From Antedon mediterranea (lineage: Eukaryota; Echinodermata; Crinoidea; Comatulida; Antedonidae): DNA of 64,000 nt. The DNA lies in contig NC_092679.1 of assembly GCF_964355755.1 (NCBI RefSeq), positions 22,818,432 through 22,882,431 on the forward strand, in the 5' to 3' direction. Every line of letters starts with the position of its first letter. Position 1 is the first letter of the stretch. The notes under the pieces were generated by a model that ran no database searches, was not told where the DNA came from, and worked only from the letters and a program-made list of their open reading frames with translations. The position numbers and the translations under genes were made by a program. Shown here in pieces: positions 14,001 to 25,901 of this stretch.

Positions 14001-15202
14001 AGTAAACGGGACCAGTGGTCCAACTCTAACTTTACTGGACCACTAAGGAGGTACCCTAGTATAATCCCACCAAGTGACTCCCAGGAACAATCGGCCATTT
14101 TCTCACAAATACAGTATCAAATTTCACTATATTTTAAAATATTAATCGTAATTGAGTTACACTCAAATTTAAGAGATGACGGTTTAGTAAACGGGGCCAG
14201 TGGTCCCACTCTAACTTATACTGGACGACTAATGACGTACCCTAGTATAATCCCACCATGTGACTCCCAGAAACAATCCGCCGTTTTCTCACAAATACAG
14301 TATCAAATTTCACTATTTTTTAAAAATCGTAAATGAGTTACACTCAAATTTAAAAGATGAGGGCTTAGAGTAAACGGGACCAGTGGTCCCACTTTAACTT
14401 ATACTGGACGACTAAGGGGGTACCCTAGTATAATCCCACCAAATGACTCTCAGGAACAATCCGCCGTTTTCTCACAAATACAGTATCAAATTTCACTATA
14501 TTTTTAAAATCGTAAATGAGTTACACTCAAATTTTAAAGATGAGGGCTGAGTAAACGGGACCAGTGGTCCCACTCTAACTTATACTGGACAACTAAGGAG
14601 GTACCCTAGTATAATCCCACCAAGTGACTCCCAGGAACAATCCGCCATTTTTTCACAAATACAGTATCAAATTTCACTATATTTTTTAAATCGTAAATGA
14701 GTTACACTCAAATTTAAAAGATAAGGGCTGAGTAAACTATACCAGTGGTCCCACTCTAACTTTTCCTGTACGACTTAGGAGGCACCCTAGTATAATCCCA
14801 CCAAGTGACTCTCAGGAACAATCCGCCATTTTCTCACCAATACAGTTTCAAATTTAACTATATTTTAGAAATTGTAATTGAGTTACACTCAAATTTTAAA
14901 GATGAGGGCTGAGTAAACGGGACCAGTGGTCGCACTCTAACTTATACTGGACGACTAAGGGGGTACCCTAGTATAATCCCACCAAGTGACTCCCAGGAAC
15001 AATCCGCCATTTTCTCACAAATACAGTTTCAAATTTAACTATATTTTAAAAATCATAATTGAGTTACACTCAAATTTTAAAGATGAGGGCTGAGTAAACG
15101 GGACCATTGGTCCCACTCTAACTTATACTGGACGACTAAGGGGGTACCCTAGTATAATCCCACCAAGTGAATCCCAGGAACAATCTGCCGTTTTTCTCAC
15201 AA
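11021..15202 (-). repeat. Right arm: ~23 reverse copies of the same ~184-bp tandem repeat
   Basis: About 23 units of the same repeat read in reverse orientation, each with TCCGCCATTTTCTCACAAAT. They are on the whole more varied than the left-arm units: one unit near 11862 lacks about 17 bp around the GGTACC core, and several carry private substitutions. Two short open frames here (11705-11932 and 13153-13410) are readings of the repeat itself and share the same peptide phrases, so they are not genes. Confidence 0.95.
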
Positions 15203-15352
15203 ATATTTAATTCCTAATACCATAAAAGCCATAGTAACAATGAAAATGTAAAGAATGCACAAACGGCGTTTCATAGTTATTGTTGGCTGGAAAAAATAAA
15301 AGTGGGCTGGCTTATTGTTGGCTGGCTTATTGTTGGCTAGCTTGACACAAGC
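15203..15352 (-). repeat. Right outer inverted repeat with 15-bp sub-repeats
   Basis: This is the reverse complement of 24-172 with a single 1-base indel (TTACTATGG here, TTACTTATGG on the left). It ends in CTTGACACAAGC at 15352, directly before the 9-bp target duplication. The same 15-bp sub-repeats appear as TTATTGTTGGCTGG. Confidence 0.92.
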
Positions 15353-15361
15353 ACGAGTGAG
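15353..15361. repeat. Right target-site duplication of the giant foldback element
   Basis: ACGAGTGAG, identical to positions 15-23 and directly abutting the right end of the element. Confidence 0.93.
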
Positions 15362-16263
15362 CCCGTCAGTACAGCACGTGACAAAAGAGGTACAGTATGT
15401 ATTTTATCATCGTATGCGACTAGTTAGGTCTATATTCATACAGAAAAACCATTTAGAAACTCGGCGTGCAATGTTACCACAAAGATGTAGAACCAGTGGA
15501 GACTTGGGAAATGCATTATGCCCTCTATAGTTTACTATTACCGATTCTGTATCTATAGGGGGCGCCAGATTCATCAATCTAAAACATAAGATTTTCTTGA
15601 TTCACGTATAACAAAAAGATTGAATAAATTAATAATATAAATAAAAAAAATTATCTAATTCATGAAATATTCTCTCAATATACAACTCATTAACCATCCT
15701 TTTTTGTACACTATTGTTGGCCAACACACGCTGGCAAAGCCGGAAATAGTGTATCACGTTAAGAGATATGACATTTTTTCTTTTTCTTTTCTCTTAGTAT
15801 TCTACAGTACACTCTAATCATCTAGCCTATCTAGAGAATTAAACTCAGCTATTACCGAATGATTTATTTTACCATTGTCAGTAAATAGTTAGCGCTGGCC
15901 TTCTGAAGTTATAACAGCTTAATTGTATATGACAGTTCGGTTCTCTGAATTTAAATTCATCATTATTTTCTGAATAATAAAACAATTAGGTGATGTCTTC
16001 ATTCTCACAAAGCAGCTTTATCGGTTATATCACTCAACTTATTTATATGACACAGTTGTGCTTCTTAAAATTAATGATAATAATTTAATGAATAATAACA
16101 CTGAAAACCATTACGATCGTGCAGTACATACAGAACTTGGAAGTTAATAGCAACTAGTATTATCAAAGGTGAATATTATGACTATGTATTACTCTAGAAA
16201 TGTGTTCGTTTGTTTCCAGGCAAGAAATGTTTGACATTTATTTATAGGCAGGCTACTACAACA
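15362..16263. other. AT-rich non-coding sequence
   Basis: This is the host flank of the foldback insertion. I find no coding frame, RNA gene or clear repeat. An open frame at 15315-15530 starts inside the transposon's terminal repeat and runs out into the flank, so it is not credible. Confidence 0.5.
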
Positions 16264-16490
16264 ATATATCGTCGTTCAAAGTTACAGGCGCTAAAATATG
16301 GAATAACCTACCAACTGAAATTAAATTTTAAAAATTCCTCCAACAATTGCTCCCGTTTAAAGCTAGATATCGATTTCATTTTTCCCCAATTTGTTTGTAT
16401 TTAAGACAGGACCACAATGCAAAACAGGTTTTCTTTTACTTTATTGTGTAATCATGTATAAAGATTTTGTTAAATAGATAAAAATATCGA
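16264..16490 (+). pseudogene. LINE 3' end remnant (C-terminal reverse-transcriptase tail plus 3' UTR)
   Basis: The translation SSFKVTGAKIWNNLPTEIKF near 16264-16323 matches the usual C-terminal tail of CR1/jockey-like LINE proteins. The same phrase occurs in the minus-strand fragment at 24448-24750. The frame breaks near 16355 by a one-base shift: FKARYRFHF continues in another frame. A 3' UTR follows containing AAGACAGGACCACAATG and ending in an A-rich stretch near 16490. That UTR phrase recurs at 24.38 kb and 46.81 kb, so this is one LINE family. This copy is 5' truncated and broken. Confidence 0.8.
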
Positions 16491-16689
16491 TAACGATGTT
16501 AAATTTAATTGTGATTGGTAATAATAATAATGATTTTGTGGGATATATTCCCGAATGATCATAACATCAAAACGGTACTGGGCATGACAAAACCGGTCAA
16601 CGATCTGTGCAGCCACTAAAATATGGTAGCATGTATCCGAGACATGACTTTTAGTTCATGGAAAGCGCACATCTTAATTGAACAAGGCC

Positions 16690-16790
16690 AACAGCCATAA
16701 GTCGCGTGCTAAAACGCATAGTGATACCGGACCGACAGACAGACCGACCGACAAAGTGAACTATAGAGTCGCGTCCATGCGACTAAAAAT
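16690..16790 (+). repeat. Hairpin-bearing short repeat end with GACC-rich tract
   Basis: A (GACC/GACA)-rich run at about 16728-16753 is followed by a hairpin, AGTCGC-GTCCAT-GCGACT (16767-16784), and AAAAA. It looks like the end of a short interspersed or miniature element of the type common in marine invertebrates. Only one copy is in the window, so its boundaries and family are unknown. Confidence 0.4.
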
Positions 16791-17496
16791 GGCCTTTGAT
16801 AGTACAGTAAACTACCAGCCTGCCTAGTCTAGTACTGGTAGGCCTACTACGTAATAGTAAATAACTATACCTAGGCCAGGCTGGAAAATTGGTTATCAAC
16901 CTCTAATTAATCTACAGTAGCTTCACACCATTCACACGCAGGCAGGTTAGCTTGCTTGTTATCGTCATGAACATAGACGCTTTTTCCTGCTTTTACCAAC
17001 TTACACCAAATCAAAATAAGGCATGTTGTATTGATTCTAAATCTCTATATAAACAAATTAAATCTGTAGTCCTGGAAAGTTCAAAGTTTGTGATATTATT
17101 CTCAAATATTAATTCGCAAGACTAAATATGAAAAGTACTGAAATTGTCACGATTGATCAGTAGCGATATAAAGACACGACAAACATATTGTGGATTGTCG
17201 CATTATGTTGTGTTGAATTGACACCCTTTGAAAGAATGCTGAATTAATATTGACGGATTATTAGCACTGTTTCGGAACTTGCATTCACGCGAGCCAATGC
17301 TTAATTTGGTTAGAAAGTTAACACTAAGGTATGATATGGAATTCAGAAGCTGACAAAATCACACCTCGATACATTTAAACGCTAACATCTCCATCAGAGT
17401 AAATAAAATCACAGCTAGGATTTTGTGACATAGTATTGCAGGCTAAGTTAGTCTACTGGCATTTATTTACAAGTTAAAGACTGCATAATAAGGTTT
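16791..17496. other. Non-coding sequence, nothing recognised
   Basis: AT-rich sequence with one TAGGCCTA near 16848. No frame or repeat can be supported. Confidence 0.4.
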
Positions 17497-17611
17497 ATCG
17501 CAAATAGCTTGAGATCGCAAGAAATGTCATTGCACAATGCATGGTGGGAAAGAATAGAAGCGCGTCACCCCCATTTCCTTCCCATTATGCGTCGCGCACG
17601 CTATTTGCGAT
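17497..17611. mobile_element. Small palindromic miniature element (~115 bp)
   Basis: ATCGCAAATAGC at 17497-17508 is perfectly inverted as GCTATTTGCGAT at 17600-17611. The interior is itself imperfectly palindromic (TGCATGGTGGGAA against TTCCCATTATGCG). This is the layout of a tiny miniature inverted-repeat element. No target duplication is evident. Confidence 0.6.
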
Positions 17612-19374
17612 ATTTTTGGTTCGCGAATGTATGTTAGGTTCAAAAGTTACCAAAATTATTGTATTTTACTATTATAATTTACAAAACATTTGACTTGACT
17701 TTGACTAACAGTTTGTTTCATTATTGGTGCTTACTGTATTTTGTTTTCTTCCAGTTATTCGTCAAAACAATTTTAAATACGTGCAATTTAGGAAAAATTG
17801 TTTACAACAATTTATCACGTTAGCTATTATTTGTATTTACCATGCTTTTCGGTTAATATTCAAAATAATCACAAAGTATGTGTTACCTGGAAAAATGTTT
17901 ACGACATAATAAGAACACCATAATTATCATCAAAAATGTTTTTATAGCAATTCGGATAAGATGTATAAGTCTGATATATTGAAATTGCTAATTTCTCCGT
18001 CATACTTAATTCAGGCCAATCTTATAATGATTGCAAACTAAGAATGCCGAAAGCACATTTGACACTGTTCTTCTCATACGCTACCAATTAATATGTATTC
18101 ATTTTGACTAATAATTATTCGCGTTGTTTTTGTCAGTAGAGAAAAATGATGTATTATTTCACATAACATACGATGTTGGTAATTAGTCTTTACTAACTGG
18201 CCGATGTTGGCGTCTATGACAGATTATGACGTATGAGGAATAACTTTCCTCCTGTCTTTAGGATATTGACCACACTACTTCAGTGTAATCAGTATAGTAA
18301 AAGTGATCTTTAAAAGAAAAATTCATTTGCCCGAACAAATTTACAGACATCACTAAATATTAAAAAAAACTGTTATCGTAATAATGATATGCACACGCAA
18401 AGAAAAGATAGGTTGATTAGTTGGAATTACCGATATGTATTTATTTCTAAACAATTAGGGAATTACATGACGTCATCAACGACATTTTAGAATAAACATG
18501 GCTTCTAAAAACAGTAGATAATACACAAACTATAAATACATAAGATATACAAGCGGGTATATGTTATATAATTTATCTTTTTATATTATTGTAAATATGA
18601 AATAATTGTAAATATTATTATAAAACATTCATAAATCAGCAATTTATTGGACATTATAATTTGTAATTTTGCTTGTTTGAATAAAATATTACATTTCTAC
18701 TTATTTATGCCTAAGTATTACATGGTTCATATATCATTTAAGAACTTAAATTCACTTAAGTAAAATTCTAAATTGAATTGAAAAGTTCCAATTTCAACAT
18801 CATACTTCTATTTCAATTTGGCTGTCAAATCAAATTGTTTCTCATATCGCACGCATCGAATACTGGAGGCACTTGTTCAACTTTGACATAGAAATACGGT
18901 ACATCTATACAGAATACAAATCAATGTCTCGACAGAAAAAAAAATGCTTACTCTATAAATAGGGCCTTAAGTGATTTACATCATTACTATAATCACAGCA
19001 AAGAAATCATAGTCATTCGTAAGTTCGTCGAGCCGATCAGAAGTACAAAAAGACATTATGAAATAGAAAAATGCTATCCGCTGCAACAACATCTATTCCG
19101 AAGGTGATTACTAATATCCGTATCACCTGGTGATGCAGTATGCAAATGCTATAGGCATATCCGTGTTGGATTATTATATCTTCGTTTCTGCTATTGATGG
19201 GGTGTGACGTGGGTCATGCTATGACATTTCAAAAGCCCATTTTCACCGCTCTGTGATTCTAAGATATAGGCTTAAATACAAAACGAAGTTAGTTTAGTAT
19301 GAGAAAATAGTAATAACTGCAATTTTAGCCTATAATGTTCCTGTAAACAAATTAATGCACACGGATTACTCCAT
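17612..19374. other. AT-rich non-coding sequence
   Basis: Nothing recognisable: only short chance frames such as 17724-17909, no repeats that I could pair, and no RNA gene. Confidence 0.4.
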
Positions 19375-19383
19375 GCCCCGCCC

Positions 19384-20337
19384 GCGATTTTTTTTTTCGT
19401 ACATAAGTTGGGGACCCCTTCATGAAACGTCACAAAATAAACATGAATAATTCATCAGTTAAATTTTCTTGTTCCATGTGCACCCAAGCGTATAGCAACA
19501 AGAAGTGATTACACAATACATTACAACTGCGACACGATTCTAGGCCTATCTCCGCTGTGGTTGCGGCGTGCGATTTCATAGAAGAATAGCGTCGTTTTGT
19601 GTGGATTGTCGAAATAATCAGCCTTTGGTTTATGGTGTTTTTAATATAATTTATTAATAAAAAAATTACGTTATAAAATTATAGTTTCTATTAATACTAT
19701 TAGGCCTAATTATTAAATATTAGTCTCTAAACCCATTTCTATTCTAGGCCTAGTAGTAGCTGTGTGGTGTGTGTGACGTGTGTGTGTTAGGTATGACACA
19801 GTCCCAGTAATAAGTCAGCAAAATTAAACAATAAACATTACACAAAAATACATTTTTTATTCTCGTGAGTCTAATCTTCCCATCTCATGTGTTCATATTA
19901 TACGCGCATTTTTAAAAGTTCCTTTGAGTACATGCATATTGTTTGATAATAAAATAGCAGAATTAAAAAATTACAGTACACAAATTATATACATTTTTTA
20001 TTCTTGTGGGTCTAAGCTTTCTTTGGGCTATGTCCAATTAACTACAGTACTTAGTTTAATATCTTGCCTAGCTGTCGATTAGCCTCGACACATTTTGCAT
20101 AGTGGTGTGTGTGTGAAGATTAAGAAGAGTGCGCGAAGGCAATCACGTGAATTGACCTAGAATCCTGGGCCTACTGTAGAAAGAATCGTATCGCAGTTTA
20201 GTTGTGCGTGTAATCACTTCTTGTTGCTATACGCTTGGGTGCACACGGAACAACAAATTTAACTGATGAATTATTCATGTTTATTTTGTGACGTTTCATG
20301 AGGGGGTCCCCAACTTATGTACGAAAAAAAAAATCGC
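19384..20337. mobile_element. 954-bp inverted-repeat element with perfect 9-bp target duplication
   Basis: Both ends carry an inverted repeat starting GCGA, a run of ten T, then CGTACATAAGTTGGGGACC. The repeat is about 130 bp long with only a handful of differences (19384-19514 against 20208-20337), and weaker similarity continues about 30 bp inward. GCCCCGCCC sits at 19375-19383 and again at 20338-20346, directly abutting both ends. The interior is AT- and GT-rich, non-coding, and includes a diverged direct repeat around CATTTTTTATTC (about 19850 and 19992). Long inverted repeats, a leading G and a 9-bp duplication fit a non-autonomous Mutator-like element; the superfamily is inferred from duplication length alone. 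Confidence 0.88.
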
Positions 20338-20346
20338 GCCCCGCCC

Positions 20347-21170
20347 CGTTTCAGTCCTGATTTTAGAAATTTCAATTTAGCAACGAAATAGTAAATAATG
20401 ATCACTGATCCTCAGTACAAGAAAATAAAAAACAATGTTTTAATTTCCATGATGCAAAGTAAATCATAGCGTCAAAACACATACAATTCCGTGACAAGTA
20501 AGTTTAAATTGTTTTAATGAAAGCACAGTGCTCACTTAATTGAAAATAAAGTGCTGCATAGAAAAACATCTGTAATTTGGCCATTTTCCGTAAAGTTGTG
20601 AATTTACGTCAAAAAATCTCTTTGTTTATATTATGTACACGCGAACTTGAATGTTATATCTATGTTGTCGGTAATGTTTGTAGTGTGAATTGTTGGAGAT
20701 TTTCACTTTTGTCATCCGATAAAACACGCAAAACAAACGCCTAATACGAGATGAACGTGAATGTGTACACCGTCGTGGATCATAAACTCCTTACTATGCT
20801 CTCCATCCTGGAAATTGTTCTAATCTATTCTCAATTACTATAATAATTGACACTAATTTTCCTGTTGGGACTAATTCGCTGTCGTCTGCTGCTTCACTTA
20901 TAACCGAACTTTAATGATCTGTACACTGATTCTGTTTAGACAGACTAAGAAATAAAATAATTTTAGAACAACATTTACTAATTAAAATAAGTTTATAAAA
21001 TATTTATATCTTTATGTTTCGGAAACATCATGGAGCATTTGAACAAATAAGTAAATTATACAAAGTAAACATCGAAACGTTGTTCTTGCTGTCGTTATAT
21101 TTTATATTAAACTTAGTATTTACTAAATATATTATCAAACAAACGCATATATAATGAATCATGAAATGGT
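20347..21170. other. Non-coding sequence
   Basis: AT-rich, with no gene or repeat recognised. Confidence 0.4.
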
Positions 21171-21230
21171 TGTTGACGAAATAAGCACAATGTTGACGCA
21201 AAAAGCACGATGTTGACGCAATAAGCACGA
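21171..21230. repeat. 20-bp tandem repeat, three copies
   Basis: Three adjacent 20-bp units of the form TGTTGACGCAATAAGCACGA (21171, 21191, 21211) differ by one to three bases. The two overlapping minus-strand frames here are chance readings across this repeat. Confidence 0.8.
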
Positions 21231-24200
21231 ACGCATGATACTCTTCTAATATTTATACTGAAAACGATTGATTCATAATTGATAAGACTTTGGCTCACAT
21301 TATACTAAGTCAATTGAATCATTGCTGGTTGATAGACGACAAGTAGTGCTATATCGTATATCAGAATCCATTAGTGCTACTTCCATATTAACTATAAATT
21401 AGTAAAAAATCCGTGCTTAGAGTGATATTATATACACTATTGTAAATGTCTTGTTTTATAACGATTCATCTTGCCAAATACTATCTTAAGTAAAAACAAT
21501 ATTCGGTCTGTCATCAGCATGTAATACATATCTGTCACGCGTCAACAAAATAATTACGTTTGTTTCTAGTTGTCAGTATGTCTAAAAGCAAGTGAATGTA
21601 TCCAATGATTGTATATTATAAGAATAACATTCGAAAACAATCGAATTCAAAGTCTAGTATTTCAGTCATGTTGTTGGTTTCAGATGATATCATTTCCAGA
21701 AATTAGGCTATTATTTCAAAAATCTACAAGAAGTATTAATGTAAGATATATTTTTTTAAAAAACAACTAAACATTATCTTCTAAAAATATAATTATGGGG
21801 AATTTGCAGAATATCTTTGATAGAGAGGAGTAAGGACGTGCTTACCTGTATATTCAATTTGTTACCATATTATTTAATTTAAATATAATTATAAACCTGT
21901 AATTTATTATGAATAGTGGTTAATAAGAATAACAAATTAAGCGCTTTGAGCTAAAAAAAAACAGAGGGCGTGTTATTTCATATTTCGGCCTATATTGATG
22001 ATAAAGATAACTCGAGATTTTAAAAAGCATTTTTGAAGTTACCAATATATCGATTTTTTCATAGGCCTGGTATGCAAGTATAATTATTTACACGAATAAA
22101 TTCAGGACAATTAAAAAAATTGTGGACGCTATTGCACAAACAAACATGTCAAGCAAGTACGTTGTGAAAAGTTATTTACGCATGCGTACACAATTATGAT
22201 ATCGGTGCGTGTGTGTACGCATGCTTCAACTTGTAAGCATAAATCTATGTCGTTATTTACATTCATAAACAATCTTGTTACTTCTAATCCCTCCGACAGA
22301 TCCAATCACATTTGCTTAAATTTGAATACGTCTTTTCAAACCGTTACAACCCATATAACGGCATAAATATTTCTTAGAGACTATCAATAATGTTTGTGAG
22401 AACTCCACGGTTCATTAACGTCAAATTGTCATTAAGATTGAGATATCAGAATTTACTGTTTCTGACAGACTGACAGATCTGAATAGATCATGTTGCACTG
22501 CCTGGGGCACACGTTATTTCCATAACTATACCTTTGTATAGTTCAAAGAATAGCCGGCATCAGGTGATTATCAATTTGGTTATTATTTTTTACATGTAAC
22601 TAGATATTTGCCAGTCTGTAATCGATTTGTAAATTAGTTGATATAGCGTTTACTAATTTTAAATCCCTAGAATAATGACTAAACACAAACCAATTTGTTT
22701 GATTATTATAAAGATAAAATTATTACCAACACATAATTATTAACAATTAAACATCCAACATATATAATATATTTTTTAATTGTCGATGTTAACATACAAA
22801 TACTGTAATTGTTTACAATTTTTACATTTTTGAATATTGTTTTATATATTTTCAAAAATAGCCTACAGCTTTTAAGACAAATAAAGTAAAAACATATATT
22901 TAAAGTAACCATAAATTATTTTTTGTTACACAATGAATGAATTATTCTTGGCATTTGATTGCTTGAATTTGCATCACATTTTACACTGTCGACTGGGAAG
23001 TAACATTTTTAGAGAATTGTGTGCATTGGAAGCTGTTTCTATACCTAAATGTTATCTAAATTATTACGAGGTTTTTTTAATTTGTTAAATTTTCAATTTT
23101 CTTGATATTTGTTCACACTATCAACATATGCTCGTCCAAAAGAATATGTCTATTGAGTTTATATCATTGATACGTGCGGTTGTCTCTGGTGGTTTTTGTA
23201 ATTATTTTGTTAACTTTGACAGCAAATCATTATAATTGAAAGCGACAAATTCAGTTAATTGACGAGATTATTTATATCAACCAAATTAATTCGAACCGTC
23301 ATTCCAATCACTAATTAGGTCATTAATTTTTTTATGAGATCCTAATGATTCGCCAACTAAAGATATGTTAGCTGTTGTTAATAATAAATTTACTATACGG
23401 ATATTTAATTCATTAAGTTGTTGAGTTTTCCAGATTTAACGTTTTCATCACTTTGGTACAAGAGAGAAATTAATGATATAGAAGTTAAATTGAGATATTA
23501 TTATTCTATACTGACACCTGTCGATAATAGATAAATACCGAATGCAGAACACATCTACTGTTCTAGAGTAAATTTGTTTTTCAATTAGTCAGCCGATTCC
23601 ATCTTGAATCGAATGTCGAAGGCTAGGCGTTTGGATTTTTGCCACGGGAGCAGATTTATTATAGACGGCGCACTCTACAGATGGGGTTTCCATCGCGCGC
23701 AATATTCAAGCCTATCGCACTGCATATAAATTGAAATGTTTTAAACTAGAAGTAGCGGTCTACAAAGTAGGTATACTAATCGTTAAAAATGGAAAGTACT
23801 GCACATCACGTGATTGAATCAACCAATCAGATGACAAAGTACAATGACGTGGTTTATAACAAATCATTACATTGATTGATTGATAACTGAAATAGACATG
23901 AGTCTAAATCTCTTTGGATAAAGATGATGTGAGGTGTACAGGGCAACAAGGAGTTGGCTAAATCTACTTAATTTAACGTAACAGACTGTTTTATAACAGG
24001 CTTACTATGTCTTCTTTAAATTGATTCAAAGAGAACTTTTTATTCACAATTTTCTACGAACTATGGTACATTTATACAAATAATAAACATATACATTAAT
24101 AGGGAGAATGATTAGAATATTCTATTAAATAATGTGGAGCTGAGTTGAATAACGCACCTAAACAGTTCTAAAGCAAACTTGCAGTCAACTGATTCATTGC

Positions 24201-24296
24201 TTCCATTTTAATCAATGTTGAAGGCACACAGTCAATTCAATACATTTTGTATATCATTTCTGATAAAATAATGACTAAATAACGCCGTAGTTGGCA
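21231..24296. other. AT-rich non-coding sequence, ~3 kb
   Basis: No gene, RNA or repeat array is supported. A short diverged inverted pair around ACGCATGCGTACACA and GTGTGTACGCATGC lies near 22180-22225. The minus-strand frame at 22706-22912 is low-complexity and not credible. Confidence 0.4.
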
Positions 24297-24750
24297 GCAC
24301 CAATAATAATAATAATAATAATAATAAATAATATATTTATACAGGATAAAACAATCAGATAACAGTGTATCTGTTTTACATTGTGGTCCTGTCTTAATCA
24401 AAATATACAAAAGAGAAACTTAATTAAATATAATACATGTCAGTTTTTTATGAAAAGAAATGAGATTTGTATCTAGCCTTAAAGGACGTAATTGTTGGTG
24501 CCGATTTAATATTAATTGGTAAATTGTTCCATATTTTTGCGCCTGCAACTTTAAAGGACGAATTCATTTTACTAAGGGTGTATTTAGGTATTGTTACATT
24601 CAAATTTTCTACTCCACGTGTTAAGTGGGTGTGAATATCGCGAATCAATTCAATTTCATTTACTAATCTAATTGGTGCAAGGCCGTAAACACATTTATAC
24701 ATTAGACATGCTAGGGAGAAATCTCGTTTCTCTTCAATATGACGTGACAC
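24297..24750 (-). pseudogene. LINE 3' end: C-terminal reverse-transcriptase fragment, 3' UTR and TAA-type tail
   Basis: The minus-strand frame 24750-24448 (100 codons) reads KCVYGLAPIRLVNE and later FKVAGAKIWNNLPINIK and SFKARYKSHF. This is the C-terminal tail typical of CR1/jockey-like LINE proteins, downstream of the polymerase domain. Its 3' UTR contains AAGACAGGACCACAATG (minus strand, about 24396-24380), shared with the copies at 16.4 and 46.8 kb. It ends in a TTA/ATT microsatellite at 24302-24328, a usual LINE tail. The frame is open to the end, but the polymerase, endonuclease and any start are missing, so this is a 5'-truncated dead copy. Confidence 0.85.
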
Positions 24751-25901
24751 TTAGGGCAGAAACATATAGTTGAAAAGTGTAACATCGAAGTCCACAGCAA
24801 ATAGGGGCGACATTGTTTGTGTATGCGCTAAACAAATACATTAACATTATGTTGCACTTACAGAACTTTATTTTAAAAATCGGATGTATATGTTGGGTAG
24901 AGGATAGAGATTAAGGAAATTGATTCTTGTAGACTCAATAAGGAAAGTTAAGCAGATGTTCATCTCTCATAAACGAAGATATAGCGACAACATTTCAATG
25001 ATAATAGTTACCGCTTACCGTTGTTCATACAACTCAACAGCTACAATTCAATCCGAATTGAGAGAGTGAGATCAGCAAAACAATAAAATGTATTGTCCTC
25101 CACACCCCATTTTTAGTTATTCATTTCCATATTCACTTCCAAAGAAAAAAAAGATTTCACTTATTATGAAAAGACAAAATAATCCGGTAACTTTAACAAA
25201 AAACCTATTGTCTGGACAACTGGACTATTGTTTTTTTGAACAAGTTTCTTAATTTCTCAAATCGAATATACAGAATAAAACTTCTCCTCACCATTTTTTT
25301 AAAGAATATATGTATTTATTTTTTCAAAAAAAGATATACATAATAGAGAGGGCGTAGTTGATTCGTGAACAAATAAATCTCTGCTCTTTCGTCTCTTTAA
25401 AGAAAACCAAAGAAACTAAATCTATTTTCAATCGCAGAATTTATATTTGTTGTAAATTTTAGAAACAATGATACATTGAAATAAATAAGAATTGTTTTTA
25501 TTATCCAATTCCAAGCGAATTCCATTAGAAGTCCCGAAATAAAAAGTTTCTTTTTGTCACTTTAAGATATTGAAAATATATTACAATATCAGGTGAATGA
25601 TAAAAATGATGTATAGTACGAATAATTAGAATTACACTTAACTTGCAGAATTCGGCCCAAGGGGCTTAAAACAGATTGATCATACTCTTACCAATTACAT
25701 TCGGATCTTATTTCGTCAATTTAAATATACTTGTTTGCTCTGTATTGTATAGTGTTGAAGAGCTATTTTGCACATTGTTTGAAACTACCAATAATAAAGG
25801 AAGATTTAAATTTAGAAAAATGTATTTAAGAGCGTATAGATCTATTTTTAGATTATATAGAACATGCTATTATTATACAGTACTATAATATTAACTAAGA
25901 G
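24751..25901. other. AT-rich non-coding sequence
   Basis: No gene or repeat recognised. The frame at 25676-25888 is low-complexity and lacks any family likeness. Confidence 0.4.

Larger units (their letters stand above)
24..15352. mobile_element. Giant non-autonomous foldback transposon, ~15.3 kb, arrays of ~184-bp repeats in opposed arms
   Basis: The element begins GCTTGTGTCAAGCTAGCC and ends with the reverse complement of that sequence. Both ends are flanked by the same 9-bp target duplication. Over about 215 bp the two ends differ by only two substitutions and one 1-base indel, so the element is young or its ends are kept alike by gene conversion. The interior is a single ~184-bp repeat family, forward on the left and reversed on the right, with no unique middle. 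I see no transposase; every open frame inside is a by-product of the repeat. A 9-bp duplication plus modular, repeat-built inverted arms is known for foldback elements (Drosophila FB, sea urchin TU) and for some Mutator-like groups. A Mutator-like or foldback transposase acting in trans is an inference. The whole element could fold into a stem of about 4 kb. Confidence 0.92.

Noticed and set aside
173-15202. The array as a CRISPR locus or a centromeric satellite
   Set aside because: Units are contiguous without unique spacers, so it is not CRISPR. The transposon ends and the 9-bp target duplication argue against a plain satellite or centromere block.
1-15361. The inverted arrays as an assembly artefact
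   Set aside because: The matching ends and exact target duplication at predicted positions would not arise from a mis-join; the unit number could still be wrong.
15315-15530. 71-codon plus-strand frame
   Set aside because: It starts inside the transposon's terminal repeat and runs into the flank; no domain.
16690-16790. Hairpin end as a Helitron 3' terminus
   Set aside because: The hairpin is not followed by CTRR at the expected distance, so only a generic short-repeat call is made.
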